Shown: positions 42,364-51,017 of the stretch, piece after piece | Layout: every line of letters starts with the position of its first letter | Numbering within the stretch: the first letter of the stretch is position 1 | From: Actinacidiphila yanglinensis | GTDB lineage: Bacteria; Actinomycetota; Actinomycetes; Streptomycetales; Streptomycetaceae | Direction: 5' to 3' | DNA length: 64,000 nt | Assembly: GCF_900107965.1 (NCBI RefSeq) | Contig: NZ_FNVU01000009.1 | Location: forward strand, 186,001 to 250,000 | Program-made: the position numbers and the translations under genes | The notes under the pieces: generated by a model | Told to the model about the DNA's origin: nothing | Database searches by the model: none | The model's input: only the letters and a program-made list of their open reading frames with translations

Positions 42364-44049
42364 GTGCGCCTGCGTCCGCCGAACGCCCCCGCGGCGCCCA
42401 CCGGGGACACGACCGCCGCCGAAGTGACCGTCGTGCCGGTCGTGCCGGCGAGGCGCCGAGACCGGTGGAGGGCCACCGCCAGGGCCGCGGCACCGAGCAG
42501 TGCGGTGGCCGCCGCGTTCGGGCTGATGATGGCCGCCTCGTTCCCGCCGTACGGCGTGTGGCCGCTGTCGGTGGTGGCCGTGGCCGGCCTCGCGCTCGTG
42601 CTGGAGGGCCGCACGGTCCGCCAAGGGGCCTGGCTCGGCTTCGCCTTCGCGTTCCCGTTCTTCCTCTGGCTGCTGGTGTGGCTGCGCTCGGTGATCTGGC
42701 TCGCGGTGGTGGGCCTGTCCGCGATCGAGGCGCTGTACGTGGTGCTGATGGCCGCCCTGATGGTGGTGGCCCGCAAGCTGCCGTGGTGGCCGCTGTGGGC
42801 GGCCTGCCTGTGGGTGACCCAGGAACTGGTGCGCGACCGGCTGCCGTTCGGCGGTTTCCCGTGGGGACGGCTGGCGTTCGCGAACACCGGCTCGCCCTTC
42901 ACACCGCTCGCCGCGCTCGGCGGCGCCCCGCTGGTGAGCTTCGCGGTGGCGCTCAGCGGCACCCTGCTGGCCGCGGCCGGGCTCGCCGCCCACCGCGCCT
43001 ACCGCGCCCGCGCCGCGGGCCCGCGCGGCCGGACCCGGACCGTGCGCGGCGCGCTGCCCGCGGCCGGCGCTCTCGTGCTGTCCGCGGCCGTCCTGCTCTC
43101 CGGCCTGCTGGTGCCGATCCACACCAACGCGGTCGGCCACCTGAAGGTCGCCATCGTGCAGGGCAACGTCCAGCAGCCGGGCCTGCACTTCCTCGGCCGC
43201 CCGATGAAGATCCTCGACAACCACGTGCAGGCCACCCTCAAGCTCGCCGCCGACATCAAGGCCGGCAAGGTGGCCAAGCCCGACATCGTGCTGTGGCCGG
43301 AGAACTCCTCGGACCTGGACCCGTTCACCTACCCGCAGGCGTACGACAAGATCACCGAGGCCGTGCAGGCGGTCGGCGTGCCGGTGCTGGTCGGCGCCCT
43401 GGTCGACGGCCCGGACGCATCGCACGTGCAGAACGAGGGCATCGTCTGGGACCCGGTCACCGGCCCCGGCGCGCACTACACCAAGCAGCACCCGGTGCCG
43501 TTCGGCGAGTACGTGCCGTTCCGCAAGGAGCTGACCAAGGTCATCCCGATGCTCAACGAGATCCCGAAGGACTTCTACCCGGGCAAGAGCACCGGCGTGA
43601 TGCAGATCGGCCCGGCCCGGCTCGGCGACGTGATCTGTTTCGAGGTCGCCTACGACGGCATCGTGCGCGACACGGTGAACTCCGGTGCCCGCGCCATCGT
43701 CGTGCAGACCAACAACGCCACCTACGGCCGCACCGGCCAGCCCGACCAGCAGCTGGCGATGTCCAAGCTGCGCGCGGTCGAGCACGGCCGGGCCGTGGTC
43801 ACCGCCGCCACCAGCGGGATCAGCGCGGTCGTCGAGCCGGACGGGACGATCGAGAAGCGCAGCAAAGAGTTCACCCAACAGGTCATCAGTGCCGACATCC
43901 CGCTGCGCGACGAGAAGACCCTCGCGGACCGAGTTGGTGCGGCACCCGAGTGGGCACTCGCTATGGTGGGTCTCCTGTCCTGCGCGGCCGCCACCGCGAT
44001 CGGCAGAATGGATCGCACCCGCATGGCGAAAGGGCAGAACCAGCAGTGA
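42364..44049 (+). CDS. lnt: Apolipoprotein N-acyltransferase
   Basis: A 561-residue membrane enzyme that N-acylates the lipid-modified Cys of lipoproteins. About seven N-terminal transmembrane helices (residues 35-235; FAFAFPFFLWLLVWLRSVIW) are followed by a periplasmic nitrilase-like domain. The triad is visible: Glu in VLWPENSSDLD, Lys in HYTKQHPVPFGEY, Cys in GDVICFEVAYDG. Start GTG 42364 has GGAAGG about 9 bases upstream. Its stop overlaps the dpm start, giving the two-gene equivalent of the fused mycobacterial Ppm1. Confidence 0.95.
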   Translation: MRLRPPNAPAAPTGDTTAAEVTVVPVVPARRRDRWRATARAAAPSSAVAAAFGLMMAASFPPYGVWPLSVVAVAGLALVLEGRTVRQGAWLGFAFAFPFFLWLLVWLRSVIWLAVVGLSAIEALYVVLMAALMVVARKLPWWPLWAACLWVTQELVRDRLPFGGFPWGRLAFANTGSPFTPLAALGGAPLVSFAVALSGTLLAAAGLAAHRAYRARAAGPRGRTRTVRGALPAAGALVLSAAVLLSGLLVPIHTNAVGHLKVAIVQGNVQQPGLHFLGRPMKILDNHVQATLKLAADIKAGKVAKPDIVLWPENSSDLDPFTYPQAYDKITEAVQAVGVPVLVGALVDGPDASHVQNEGIVWDPVTGPGAHYTKQHPVPFGEYVPFRKELTKVIPMLNEIPKDFYPGKSTGVMQIGPARLGDVICFEVAYDGIVRDTVNSGARAIVVQTNNATYGRTGQPDQQLAMSKLRAVEHGRAVVTAATSGISAVVEPDGTIEKRSKEFTQQVISADIPLRDEKTLADRVGAAPEWALAMVGLLSCAAATAIGRMDRTRMAKGQNQQ

Positions 44050-44816
44050 ACGAGGACGAGCAGCGGAGCTTCGACCCCCTCGGCAAGGTCCTGGTCATCA
44101 TCCCGACCTACAACGAGGCGGAGAACGTCCGGCCGATCGTCAAGCGGGTCCGGGCGTCGGTGCCTGAGGCGGACATCCTGATCGCCGACGACAACAGCCC
44201 GGACGGAACCGGCAAGCTCGCCGACGAACTGGCCGCCGACGACCCGCAGGTGCACGTGATGCACCGCAAGGGCAAGGAGGGGCTGGGCGCCGCCTACCTG
44301 GCCGGGTTCCGCTGGGGCATCGACCACGACTACGGCGTGCTCGTCGAGATGGACGCCGACGGGTCCCACCAGCCGGAGGAACTGCCGCGGCTGCTCACGG
44401 CGTTGAAGAGCGCGGACCTGGTGCTCGGTTCGCGCTGGATCCCCGGCGGCCGGGTGGTCAACTGGCCCAAGCACCGCGAGGTCCTCTCCCGGGGTGGCAG
44501 CACCTACTCGCGGCTCATGCTCGACGTTCCGATCCGCGATGTCACCGGCGGCTACCGGGCCTTCCGCCGGCAGACCCTGGAGAGCCTGGGCCTGGGCGAC
44601 ATCGCCTCGGCCGGGTACTGCTTCCAGGTCGACCTCGCCTGGCGCGCGGTCAAGGCCGGCTGCCACGTGGTGGAGGTGCCGATCACCTTCGTCGAGCGCG
44701 AGCGGGGCGACAGCAAGATGAGCCGCAACATCGTCGTCGAGGCGCTGTGGCGGGTCACCGCGTGGGGCGTCCGCTCCCGCGCGGGCAAGCTCTCCGGGCG
44801 CCGCCCGCTGCCGTAG
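44046..44816 (+). CDS. dpm: Polyprenol-phosphate mannose synthase
   Basis: A 256-residue GT2 glycosyltransferase. It transfers mannose from GDP-mannose to polyprenol phosphate, the donor for protein O-mannosylation and lipoglycans at the membrane. Motifs: VIIPTYNEAENV, ILIADDNSPDGTG, the DxD-type EMDADGSHQPE, GSRWIPGGRVVNWPKHRE, and RDVTGGYRAFRR. It has no C-terminal membrane anchor, so it should act with a membrane partner; in mycobacteria the Lnt-like domain anchors it. GTGA overlap with lnt. Confidence 0.95.
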   Translation: MNEDEQRSFDPLGKVLVIIPTYNEAENVRPIVKRVRASVPEADILIADDNSPDGTGKLADELAADDPQVHVMHRKGKEGLGAAYLAGFRWGIDHDYGVLVEMDADGSHQPEELPRLLTALKSADLVLGSRWIPGGRVVNWPKHREVLSRGGSTYSRLMLDVPIRDVTGGYRAFRRQTLESLGLGDIASAGYCFQVDLAWRAVKAGCHVVEVPITFVERERGDSKMSRNIVVEALWRVTAWGVRSRAGKLSGRRPLP

Positions 44817-44846
44817 CGGCGGTGCCGTCCGGCCCGCGGCGGGCGG

Positions 44847-45686
44847 TCAGTTGAGGATGTTGACCGCGCGCGCCACCACCAGCACCACGGTGATCAGCGA
44901 CACCGCGGACTGCCCGAGCATGCACAGCTTCGCGTTCCGCGTCACGGGCAGCACGTCGGTCGGGCTGAACGCGGTGGAGTTGGTGAAGGACAGGTAGAAG
45001 TAGTCCAGGTAGGCCGGCTCCCAGTCCGGGGGCGCCAGCTCGGGGGACTGCAACTGGGGGAAGAGGAAGTCCGGTACGTCCCGCTCGCCGTGCGCGCGGG
45101 CCGCCGGGCCGCCTCGGTCCAGCTCCCAGTAGACCAGCGCGAAGATCACGATGTTGATCAGCCAGATCGCCCCGCCGGTGAGCAGCAGTTCCCCGGCCGC
45201 GGTGCGGTCGGTGCCCTCGACCAACCCGCGCACCAGCCGGATCACGGAGTACAGGTTGGCGCCGCCGATCGCCAGGGTCAGCACCAGGCTGAGCGTCCGG
45301 TACGCGCGCGAGCGGTGCTCGATGCGGTGCGGGTTGAGCGCGATCAGGCAGCCGAGCAGGGCCGCCTCCACGGCGGGCATCAGCACCTGGGGGTGGCCCG
45401 CCAGCCGCGCCGGCAGCGCGAGTTGGATCGCCATCACCACGAGCACCGAGAGGGTCGCCGCCCAGCGCGGTTCGCCCCGGGTGGCCCGGCGCCATGCCGG
45501 GGCGACCTCCTGCTCGGCCGCACCCAGTCGGGCGCGGGCCGGGGCCAGCAGCGCCTCGATGCGGCCGAGACGGGCGGCGAGGGTGTCGCCCTCGGGGGAG
45601 TGGCGGGGCGGTTCCGTGTGCGGCTCGTCCTGCGGCTCGTCGCGCGGTACGGGTGCGGGGGTCTCCTGGTGCGTCACGCCGGACAT
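44847..45686 (-). CDS. Multi-pass membrane protein (DUF1345-like, channel-like C-terminus)
   Basis: A 279-residue protein. A Pro/Glu-rich cytoplasmic head (about 1-75) is followed by about six hydrophobic segments. The last two flank FYLSFTNSTAFSPTDVLPVT, which resembles a K-channel pore loop in position but lacks TVGYG. This pattern is seen in DUF1345 proteins. The function is unknown, and ion conduction is only a suggestion. It converges on the dpm gene across 30 bases and is divergent from fxsA. Confidence 0.8.
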   Translation of the reverse strand: MSGVTHQETPAPVPRDEPQDEPHTEPPRHSPEGDTLAARLGRIEALLAPARARLGAAEQEVAPAWRRATRGEPRWAATLSVLVVMAIQLALPARLAGHPQVLMPAVEAALLGCLIALNPHRIEHRSRAYRTLSLVLTLAIGGANLYSVIRLVRGLVEGTDRTAAGELLLTGGAIWLINIVIFALVYWELDRGGPAARAHGERDVPDFLFPQLQSPELAPPDWEPAYLDYFYLSFTNSTAFSPTDVLPVTRNAKLCMLGQSAVSLITVVLVVARAVNILN

Positions 45687-45767
45687 CGTCGCGGGCCGCG
45701 GGGGGAGCGGTCCACCGCTGAGGGAGCCCGGATCCGGGCTTTACCCGGACTTTGGCACACTTGAGAT

Positions 45768-46325
45768 ATGACGACGATGACACCGCCTCCGGTCCGGCCA
45801 CGGCGACGCCGCTCGCGGGCCCGCACCGTGCTGACGATCGCGGTCGCGGTGTGGGCGGTGCTGGAGATCTGGCTGCTGACGGTGGTGGCCGGGGCGACCA
45901 ACGGCTTCGTCGTGCTGCTGTGCATCCTGGCCGGATTCGTGCTGGGCGCCATCGCGGTGAAGCGGGCCGGGCGCAGCGCCTGGCGCAACCTCACGGCGGC
46001 CGTGAGCGCCCAGCAGCAGGGCACCCAGCCCGCCGCGCCGCAAGGCGGTGGCCGCACCGGCCTGGCCATGCTCGGCGGGCTGCTGCTGATCATCCCCGGG
46101 TTCATCTCCGACGCGGTCGCGCTGGTGCTGCTCTTTCCCCCGACCCGGGGGTTCATCGGGCGCCGGGTGGACCGCGCCCTCGGGATCCCCGCGGGTGGGT
46201 TGGGGCCGGGCGGGTTCCCGCCGGGGCCGGGTGGACCCGGCGGTTACGGCGGCCCCGGTGGTCCGAGTGCCCCCGGTTCCCCCTCGGACAAGGTCGTCCA
46301 GGGCGAGGTCATCCACCACGACTAG
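45768..46325 (+). CDS. fxsA: FxsA family membrane protein
   Basis: A 185-residue protein. Two or three transmembrane helices lie in residues 20-60 and 95-125 (AVLEIWLLTVVAGATNGFVV; LAMLGGLLLIIPGFISDAVA), with the FxsA hallmark LIIPGFISDAVAL and FPPTRGFI. A Gly/Pro-rich tail (about 140-175) precedes DKVVQGEVIHHD. In E. coli FxsA is a cytoplasmic membrane protein that relieves F-exclusion of phage T7; its role in actinobacteria is not known. Confidence 0.9.
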   Translation: MTTMTPPPVRPRRRRSRARTVLTIAVAVWAVLEIWLLTVVAGATNGFVVLLCILAGFVLGAIAVKRAGRSAWRNLTAAVSAQQQGTQPAAPQGGGRTGLAMLGGLLLIIPGFISDAVALVLLFPPTRGFIGRRVDRALGIPAGGLGPGGFPPGPGGPGGYGGPGGPSAPGSPSDKVVQGEVIHHD

Positions 46326-46333
46326 GTTCGCGG

Positions 46334-46495
46334 GACCCTCCGGAGTGCCCCGTTCTGCCCGTGACGGGACCTTGCGGTCCGCGGCGGCTTGTCGGGTAGT
46401 TCTCCCCCAGCCGCCAGGCTGGGGGAGAACTACCCGCGCAACCCGCCACCGGCAGGTGGTCCCGGAACCGGCGGACAGGGGCATCCCGGAGGGTC
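46334..46495. repeat. Palindromic intergenic repeat element, copy 2
   Basis: A 162-base inverted element. Outer arms are GACCCTCCGG (46334-46343) and CCGGAGGGTC (46486-46495). The left half carries TGCCCCGTTCTGCCCGTGAC, GGGACCTTGCGGTCCG, which match copy 1 at 15232-15385. The centre is a perfect 19-bp hairpin (46394-46435). The right half (CAGGTGGTCCCGGAACCGG) is the inverted counterpart of the left. Confidence 0.75.
46394..46435. terminator. Perfect 19-bp hairpin between convergent genes
   Basis: GGGTAGTTCTCCCCCAGCC (46394-46412) pairs perfectly with 46417-46435, loop GCCA. It forms the centre of the repeat element and lies between fxsA and rbpA, so it may act as a two-way terminator. Confidence 0.7.
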
Positions 46496-46586
46496 AGGGC
46501 GCGCCCATAGGAGCGCCCGGCGCGGAGGCTGCGCTCCGGCCGGGCGGGGGTTTTCGGGGCCCGCGGCCACGGACCCGATCCAGAAT

Positions 46587-46961
46587 CTAAGCGGTCTTGC
46601 GGTTGTCGCGCGGATGCACCGCGATGTTCATCGCCCCGGAACGGAGGACGGCGAGCCGTTCGGCCAGCACTTCCTCCAGCTCTTCGAGCGTGCGCCGCTC
46701 CATGAGCATGTCCCAGTGTGTGCGCGCGGGCTTGGTGGTCTTCTCCTCGGGACCTTCTCCGTCCACCAGAAGCGCGGTCTGGCCGCAGGCGCGGCACTCC
46801 CACTCCGGCGGAATCTCGGCCTCAACCGAGAACGGCATCTCAAATCGATGGCCGTTCCGGCATGCGTACTCAACGGTCTGGCGCGGGGCCAGATCGATGC
46901 CGCGGTCGGTCTCGTAGCTGGTGGCCCCGAGTCGCGTGCCGCGGAGAGCTCGCTCACTCAT
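46587..46961 (-). CDS. rbpA: RNA polymerase-binding protein RbpA
   Basis: A 124-residue actinobacterial transcription factor that binds RNA polymerase and the principal sigma factor and stabilises the open complex. The core domain has the zinc ligands in YACRNGHRFEMPF and WECRACGQ. The basic linker and the C-terminal sigma-interaction helix (HWDMLMERRTLEELEEVLAE) are intact. ATG 46961 gives exactly the S. coelicolor length; the frame open to 46991 is an artefact. A consensus SigR promoter lies upstream, in agreement with its known induction by thiol stress. Confidence 0.97.
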   Translation of the reverse strand: MSERALRGTRLGATSYETDRGIDLAPRQTVEYACRNGHRFEMPFSVEAEIPPEWECRACGQTALLVDGEGPEEKTTKPARTHWDMLMERRTLEELEEVLAERLAVLRSGAMNIAVHPRDNRKTA

Positions 46962-47023
46962 GAATCGTGCCTCCCGGGCTTGGTCGCCCACAGGACAGGT
47001 GTCGCTGTCGTCGTCATCCGGTC

Positions 47024-47049
47024 AACGTCCGGTCGGCGGTGAAGATTCC
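47024..47049 (-). promoter_or_regulatory. SigR promoter of rbpA
   Basis: On the minus strand GGAAT (47045-47049), exactly 18 bases, then GTT (47024-47026). This is the SigR (thiol-oxidative stress sigma factor) consensus. It lies 63 bases upstream of the rbpA ATG. Confidence 0.85.
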
Positions 47050-47217
47050 CGTTGCGGGATATGCGTCGCCCGTCGTGTCGCCCCTGTTTGTACCCAGCAA
47101 CGTCCCTTTTGTCACACTCAGCGGGATATGTCACCCACTGTCGTCGTATCTTTTGCGTGCAGTAGCGGTCAGGTCGCTGGGCCAACCGCGTACACTACCC
47201 GCCCGCACCCCTCAGGA

Positions 47218-47916
47218 CTAAATCGTGTCCACCACCTGGTGTTCCGGCGCTTCCCGGCGAATGCTCCCGGATGGGGCCGTAGCGGCCGTACCGGCCGTGA
47301 TCGGCGCAGGTCGGGTGGCGGGTGCGTCGGTGGGGGAGCCGAACACGCGCAGCAGGAAGAACTGGGCGAGCGGGCCGATGGACACCGCGTACAGCACCGT
47401 GCCGATCCCGACCCCGCCGCCGAGGGCGAAGCCGGCCGCCAGCACGGTCAGCTCGATGGCGGTGCGGATCAGCCGCAGCGAACGGCCGGTCCTGCGGTGC
47501 AGCCCGGTCATCAGACCGTCGCGGGGGCCGGGGCCGAAACGGGCCGAGATGTACAGGCCGGTCGCCACGCCGTTCAGCAGTACCGCGGCCACCATCAGCG
47601 GCGCCCGCAGCGCGAGCGCGGGCTCGTACGGCACCAGGGCCATCGTGGCGTCGATCGACAGGCCGACGAGCACGACGTTGGACACGGTGCCGAGGGCCGG
47701 GCGCTGCCGCAGCGGCCACCACAGCAGCAGGACGACCGCACCGACGACAATGGAGACCGTGCCGATGCTGATCCCGCTCAGCCGCGACAGGCCCTGGTGG
47801 AAGACGTCCCACGGGTCCAGGCCGAGCGAGGCGCGGATCAGCAGCGCGTCGCTCGCGCCGTACAGCGCGAGCCCGGCGTACAGACGGACGAGGCGGTGGA
47901 TGATCGGACGGCGCAC
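47218..47916 (-). CDS. YczE/YitT-type membrane protein
   Basis: A 232-residue protein with about five hydrophobic segments and the YczE signatures RASLGLDPWDVFHQGLS and FGPGPRDGLMTGLHRRTG. YczE proteins are often encoded next to MocR-type regulators, as here (divergent gene at 48013), and may move the effector of the regulator. I chose GTG 47916, which has AGGGGGG 4 bases upstream; ATG 47946 in frame has no ribosome-binding site. Confidence 0.85.
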   Translation of the reverse strand: MRRPIIHRLVRLYAGLALYGASDALLIRASLGLDPWDVFHQGLSRLSGISIGTVSIVVGAVVLLLWWPLRQRPALGTVSNVVLVGLSIDATMALVPYEPALALRAPLMVAAVLLNGVATGLYISARFGPGPRDGLMTGLHRRTGRSLRLIRTAIELTVLAAGFALGGGVGIGTVLYAVSIGPLAQFFLLRVFGSPTDAPATRPAPITAGTAATAPSGSIRREAPEHQVVDTI

Positions 47917-48012
47917 GGTGCCCCCCTGGCGGTCGAACGGATGCACATGCGATTCTGTGGCCTGTCAGCGGCTTTGTTCCACGGCCAATCCGGAAAGGGT
48001 GGACTGACTTCG

Positions 48013-49530
48013 ATGCCTCAGTGGACCGCAACGGTCAGCGCGGCGCACCTGGCCCGGCTGCTCGCCCCCGGACCGGGAGGCGGCGGTGGCGCGGGCCGGA
48101 ACGGTGGCAGCGCCAGCGGGCGGAAGCTGCCCGCCTACCGCAGCCTGGCCGACGGGGTGCGGCTGCTGGTGCTGGAAGGGCGGCTGCAGGTGGCCGCGCG
48201 GCTGCCTGCCGAGCGCGAACTCGCGCTGGCCCTCGGAGTGAGCCGGACCACCGTCGCGGCCGCGTACGAGGCGCTGCGGGCCGAGGGCTTCGCGCGGTCC
48301 CGGCGCGGGGCCGGAAGCTGGACCGCGATCCCCGAGGGGCACATCCTGCCCTCCCGCAGCCTCGAACCACTCCCGCCGGACGCCGCGGGCTCCGTGATCG
48401 ACCTCGGCACCGCCGCGCTGCCCGCGCCCGAGCCGTGGCTGAGCCAGGCCATGCAGGGCGCCCTGGCCGAGCTGCCCGCGTACGCCGCGACCCACGGCGA
48501 CTTCCCCGCCGGGCTGCCGGTGCTGCGGGAGGCCATCGCGGACCGCTACACCGCCCGCGGGGTGCCGACCATGCCCGAGCAGATCATGGTGACCACCGGC
48601 GCCATGGGGGCGATCGCGGCGACCGCCCGCCGCCTGGTCGGCTACGGCGAGCGCGTCGCGGTGGAGTCCCCCAGCTACGCCAACGTGCTGGAGCTCTTCC
48701 GCGAGACCGGCTCCCGGCTGGTGCCGGTGGTGCTGCGGGAGAAGCTGGGCGGCTGGGACATGGACCTGTGGCGGCGGGTGCTGCGGGACGCCGCGCCCCG
48801 GATGGTCTACGTGATGCCGGACTTCCACAACCCGACCGGCACGCTGGTCGGCGACGACGAGCGGCGCGAGCTGGTCGAGGCGGCCCGGGTGGCGGGTGCG
48901 ACGGTGGTGGCGGACGAGACCATGGCCGAACTGGTGCTCGACGGCGAGGAGTCGGGGACGCGGCCGCTGGCGGCGTTCGACCGGGGCGGCACCGTGATGA
49001 CCGTCGGCTCGGCCAGCAAGAGCGTGTGGGCGGGGCTGCGGATCGGCTGGGTGCGTTCCACGCCCGACGTGGTGCGCCGGCTCGTCTCCGCCCGCGCCTA
49101 CCTCGACCTCGCCTCGCCCGTCGTCGACCAGCTCGCGGTCGCCTGGCTGATGCGCGGCGGCGGCTGGGAGCAGGCGCTCGCCTCCCGCCGGGCCCGCGCC
49201 CGGGAGTGCCGGGACGACCTCGCGGCGGCGCTGCGCGCGCACACGCCCGGCTGGGACTTCAGCGTGCCGCGCGGTGGGATGACGATGTGGGTGCGGACCG
49301 GTGACGTCTCCGGGTCCCGCCTGGCCGTCACGGGGGAGCGGCTCGGCGTCCGGGTGCCGGCCGGGCCCCGGTTCGGGGTCGACGGGGCCTTCGAGTCGTA
49401 CGTGCGGATACCGTTCACGGTCAGCGGGGCCGCCGCCGAGGAGGCCGCGGCGCGGCTCGCGCAGGCGGCGGAGCTGGTGCGGTCCGGCGCGGCGCCCGAC
49501 GGGGAGCCGACGGGGCTGTTCGTGGCCTGA
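48013..49530 (+). CDS. MocR-type GntR/aminotransferase regulator
   Basis: A 505-residue regulator. A GntR winged helix (about residues 45-110; YRSLADGVRLLVLEGRLQVA, SRTTVAAAYEALRAEGFARS) is joined to a class-I aminotransferase-fold domain. The PLP lysine is present in VGSASKSVWAGLRIGWVR, with YVMPDFHNPTG and VVADETMAEL as cofactor contacts. MocR proteins use PLP or amino-acid adducts as signals. The divergent YczE gene is the likely target. ATG 48013 is chosen; the frame open from 46921 is noise. Confidence 0.93.
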   Translation: MPQWTATVSAAHLARLLAPGPGGGGGAGRNGGSASGRKLPAYRSLADGVRLLVLEGRLQVAARLPAERELALALGVSRTTVAAAYEALRAEGFARSRRGAGSWTAIPEGHILPSRSLEPLPPDAAGSVIDLGTAALPAPEPWLSQAMQGALAELPAYAATHGDFPAGLPVLREAIADRYTARGVPTMPEQIMVTTGAMGAIAATARRLVGYGERVAVESPSYANVLELFRETGSRLVPVVLREKLGGWDMDLWRRVLRDAAPRMVYVMPDFHNPTGTLVGDDERRELVEAARVAGATVVADETMAELVLDGEESGTRPLAAFDRGGTVMTVGSASKSVWAGLRIGWVRSTPDVVRRLVSARAYLDLASPVVDQLAVAWLMRGGGWEQALASRRARARECRDDLAAALRAHTPGWDFSVPRGGMTMWVRTGDVSGSRLAVTGERLGVRVPAGPRFGVDGAFESYVRIPFTVSGAAAEEAAARLAQAAELVRSGAAPDGEPTGLFVA

Positions 49531-49654
49531 ACGGCCTTGCGGCCGTGGGGAGTTGCAAGATCGAACTTCCCGCGTGTCGGGAGAACCCGCGGCGCGTGTC
49601 CCGGCGTGTACTTCGGTGAGATCGGGTAACTCCTCGGATCCACGGAAGGTTTAC

Positions 49655-50926
49655 ATGTCAAAGATCATCGTGGCGGCGCCGCCCATCACCGGCGAGCTGG
49701 CTCCCCTGCTGGAACTCGCCCGCGGGCTCGCGGGTCGCGGCCACGACATCACCGTGCTCACCGGCAGCCGTTTTCGTGCCGCGGTCGAGGGCAGGGGGCT
49801 GGCCTTCTCGCCGCTGCCCGGCGACGCGGACTTCGACGACCGGCTCTTCGGCGACCGGCCGGGACGCGCGGAACTGGCGCCGGGGCCCGAGCAGCTCAAC
49901 TTCGACTGGGTGCACGCTTTCGTCGACCCGATGCCGGAGCAGCACGCGGCCCTCCAGGACCTGCTGGCCGAGGACCCCGACCAGTACCTGGTCTGCAACG
50001 CGCTGTTCCTCGGCGCCGTGCCCACCGCGCTGGGCGTTCCCGGGCGGCGGCCGCGCCGCTGGGTCGCGGTCTCGGCGGTGCCGCTCGCTCTGAGCAGCGA
50101 CGACACGACCTTCTTCGGGCCGGTGCCGGTCGGTCCGGGGGAGGACCGGAAGGCGGCCAACCGCGCGGCCAACGCGGGCTTCATGCAGGCGATGCAGCCG
50201 ACCCAGGACCGGCTGAACGAGGTGCTGCGGGAGATGGGCGCGACGGAGACGTTCCCGCCGTTCGTCGACGGGATCATCACCGTGCCCGACGCGACCGCCG
50301 CGCTGACCGTGCCCGGCTTCGAGTTCGAACGCAGCGACGCCCCGGAGTCGTTGCGGCTGGTCGGGAACCTGACCCCGCAGCGCGACGCGGACTGGCGGCC
50401 GCCGGCGTGGTGGTCGGATCTGGACGGCTCGCGTCCCGTCGTCGTGGTGACCCAGGGGACCATGGCCAACCGGGACCTCTCCCAGCTCGTCGAGCCGGCA
50501 CTGGCCGGCCTCGCCGACCTCGACGTCACGGTGGTGGCCGCGCTGGGCCGCGAGGTGGAGGCGCTGACGGTCCCGCTGCCGGCCAACGCGCGGGTCGCGG
50601 ACTTCGTCCCGTTCGACGTCCTGCTGCCGAGGGCGGACGTATACATCACCAACGGGGGCGCCGGCGGCATCCATCAGGCGCTCGCCGCGGGTGTGCCGGT
50701 CATCGCCGCCGGTCTCACCGAGGACAAGCCCGCGAACGCCGCCCGGGTCGCCCACCACGGCCTCGGCATCGACCTGCGGACAGCGCCGCCCACCCCGGAG
50801 GCCGTGGCCGACGCCACCCGGCTGCTCCTGAAGGACGCCGGGATACGCGAGAACGTCCAGCGGCTCGCCCAAGTGCACGCCGCGCACGACGCCGTCGCCG
50901 AGATCGAGGAACTCGTCCACGGCTGA
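49655..50926 (+). CDS. MGT-family glycosyltransferase (GT1)
   Basis: A 423-residue GT-B enzyme. The N-terminal half starts SKIIVAAPPITGELAPLLEL. The nucleotide-sugar half has VVVVTQGTMANRDLSQLVEP and the GT1 signature ADVYITNGGAGGIHQALAAG followed by VPVIAAGLTEDKPANAARV, with the aromatic His-rich motif replaced by TNGGAGG. Such enzymes glycosylate macrolides, glycopeptides and other small molecules, and Streptomyces uses some for antibiotic inactivation. Acceptor unknown. It stands alone; GGAAGG lies 7 bases before the ATG. Confidence 0.9.
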   Translation: MSKIIVAAPPITGELAPLLELARGLAGRGHDITVLTGSRFRAAVEGRGLAFSPLPGDADFDDRLFGDRPGRAELAPGPEQLNFDWVHAFVDPMPEQHAALQDLLAEDPDQYLVCNALFLGAVPTALGVPGRRPRRWVAVSAVPLALSSDDTTFFGPVPVGPGEDRKAANRAANAGFMQAMQPTQDRLNEVLREMGATETFPPFVDGIITVPDATAALTVPGFEFERSDAPESLRLVGNLTPQRDADWRPPAWWSDLDGSRPVVVVTQGTMANRDLSQLVEPALAGLADLDVTVVAALGREVEALTVPLPANARVADFVPFDVLLPRADVYITNGGAGGIHQALAAGVPVIAAGLTEDKPANAARVAHHGLGIDLRTAPPTPEAVADATRLLLKDAGIRENVQRLAQVHAAHDAVAEIEELVHG

Positions 50927-50940
50927 GCCCGGGCGGGCCG

Positions 50941-50975
50941 CCGCCCCGTGCCCGCGGGAACCGGGCACGGGGCGG
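50941..50975. terminator. Bidirectional hairpin terminator
   Basis: A perfect 14-bp stem, CCGCCCCGTGCCCG (50941-50954) with CGGGCACGGGGCGG (50962-50975), between the convergent glycosyltransferase and sffA genes. Confidence 0.88.
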
Positions 50976-51017
50976 TCGGCGGATCAGGGCGCCCGGAGCG
51001 GCCGGTCGCCCGTGGGA

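Noticed and set aside
39525..42962. 1145-codon minus-strand frame across the amidohydrolase gene and lnt leader
   Set aside because: A mirror of third-position GC bias; no recognisable domain, and it covers a well-supported plus-strand gene.
46921..48012. N-terminal extension of the MocR regulator back to 46921
   Set aside because: It would run antisense through YczE and the rbpA promoter; the GntR domain starts naturally at ATG 48013.
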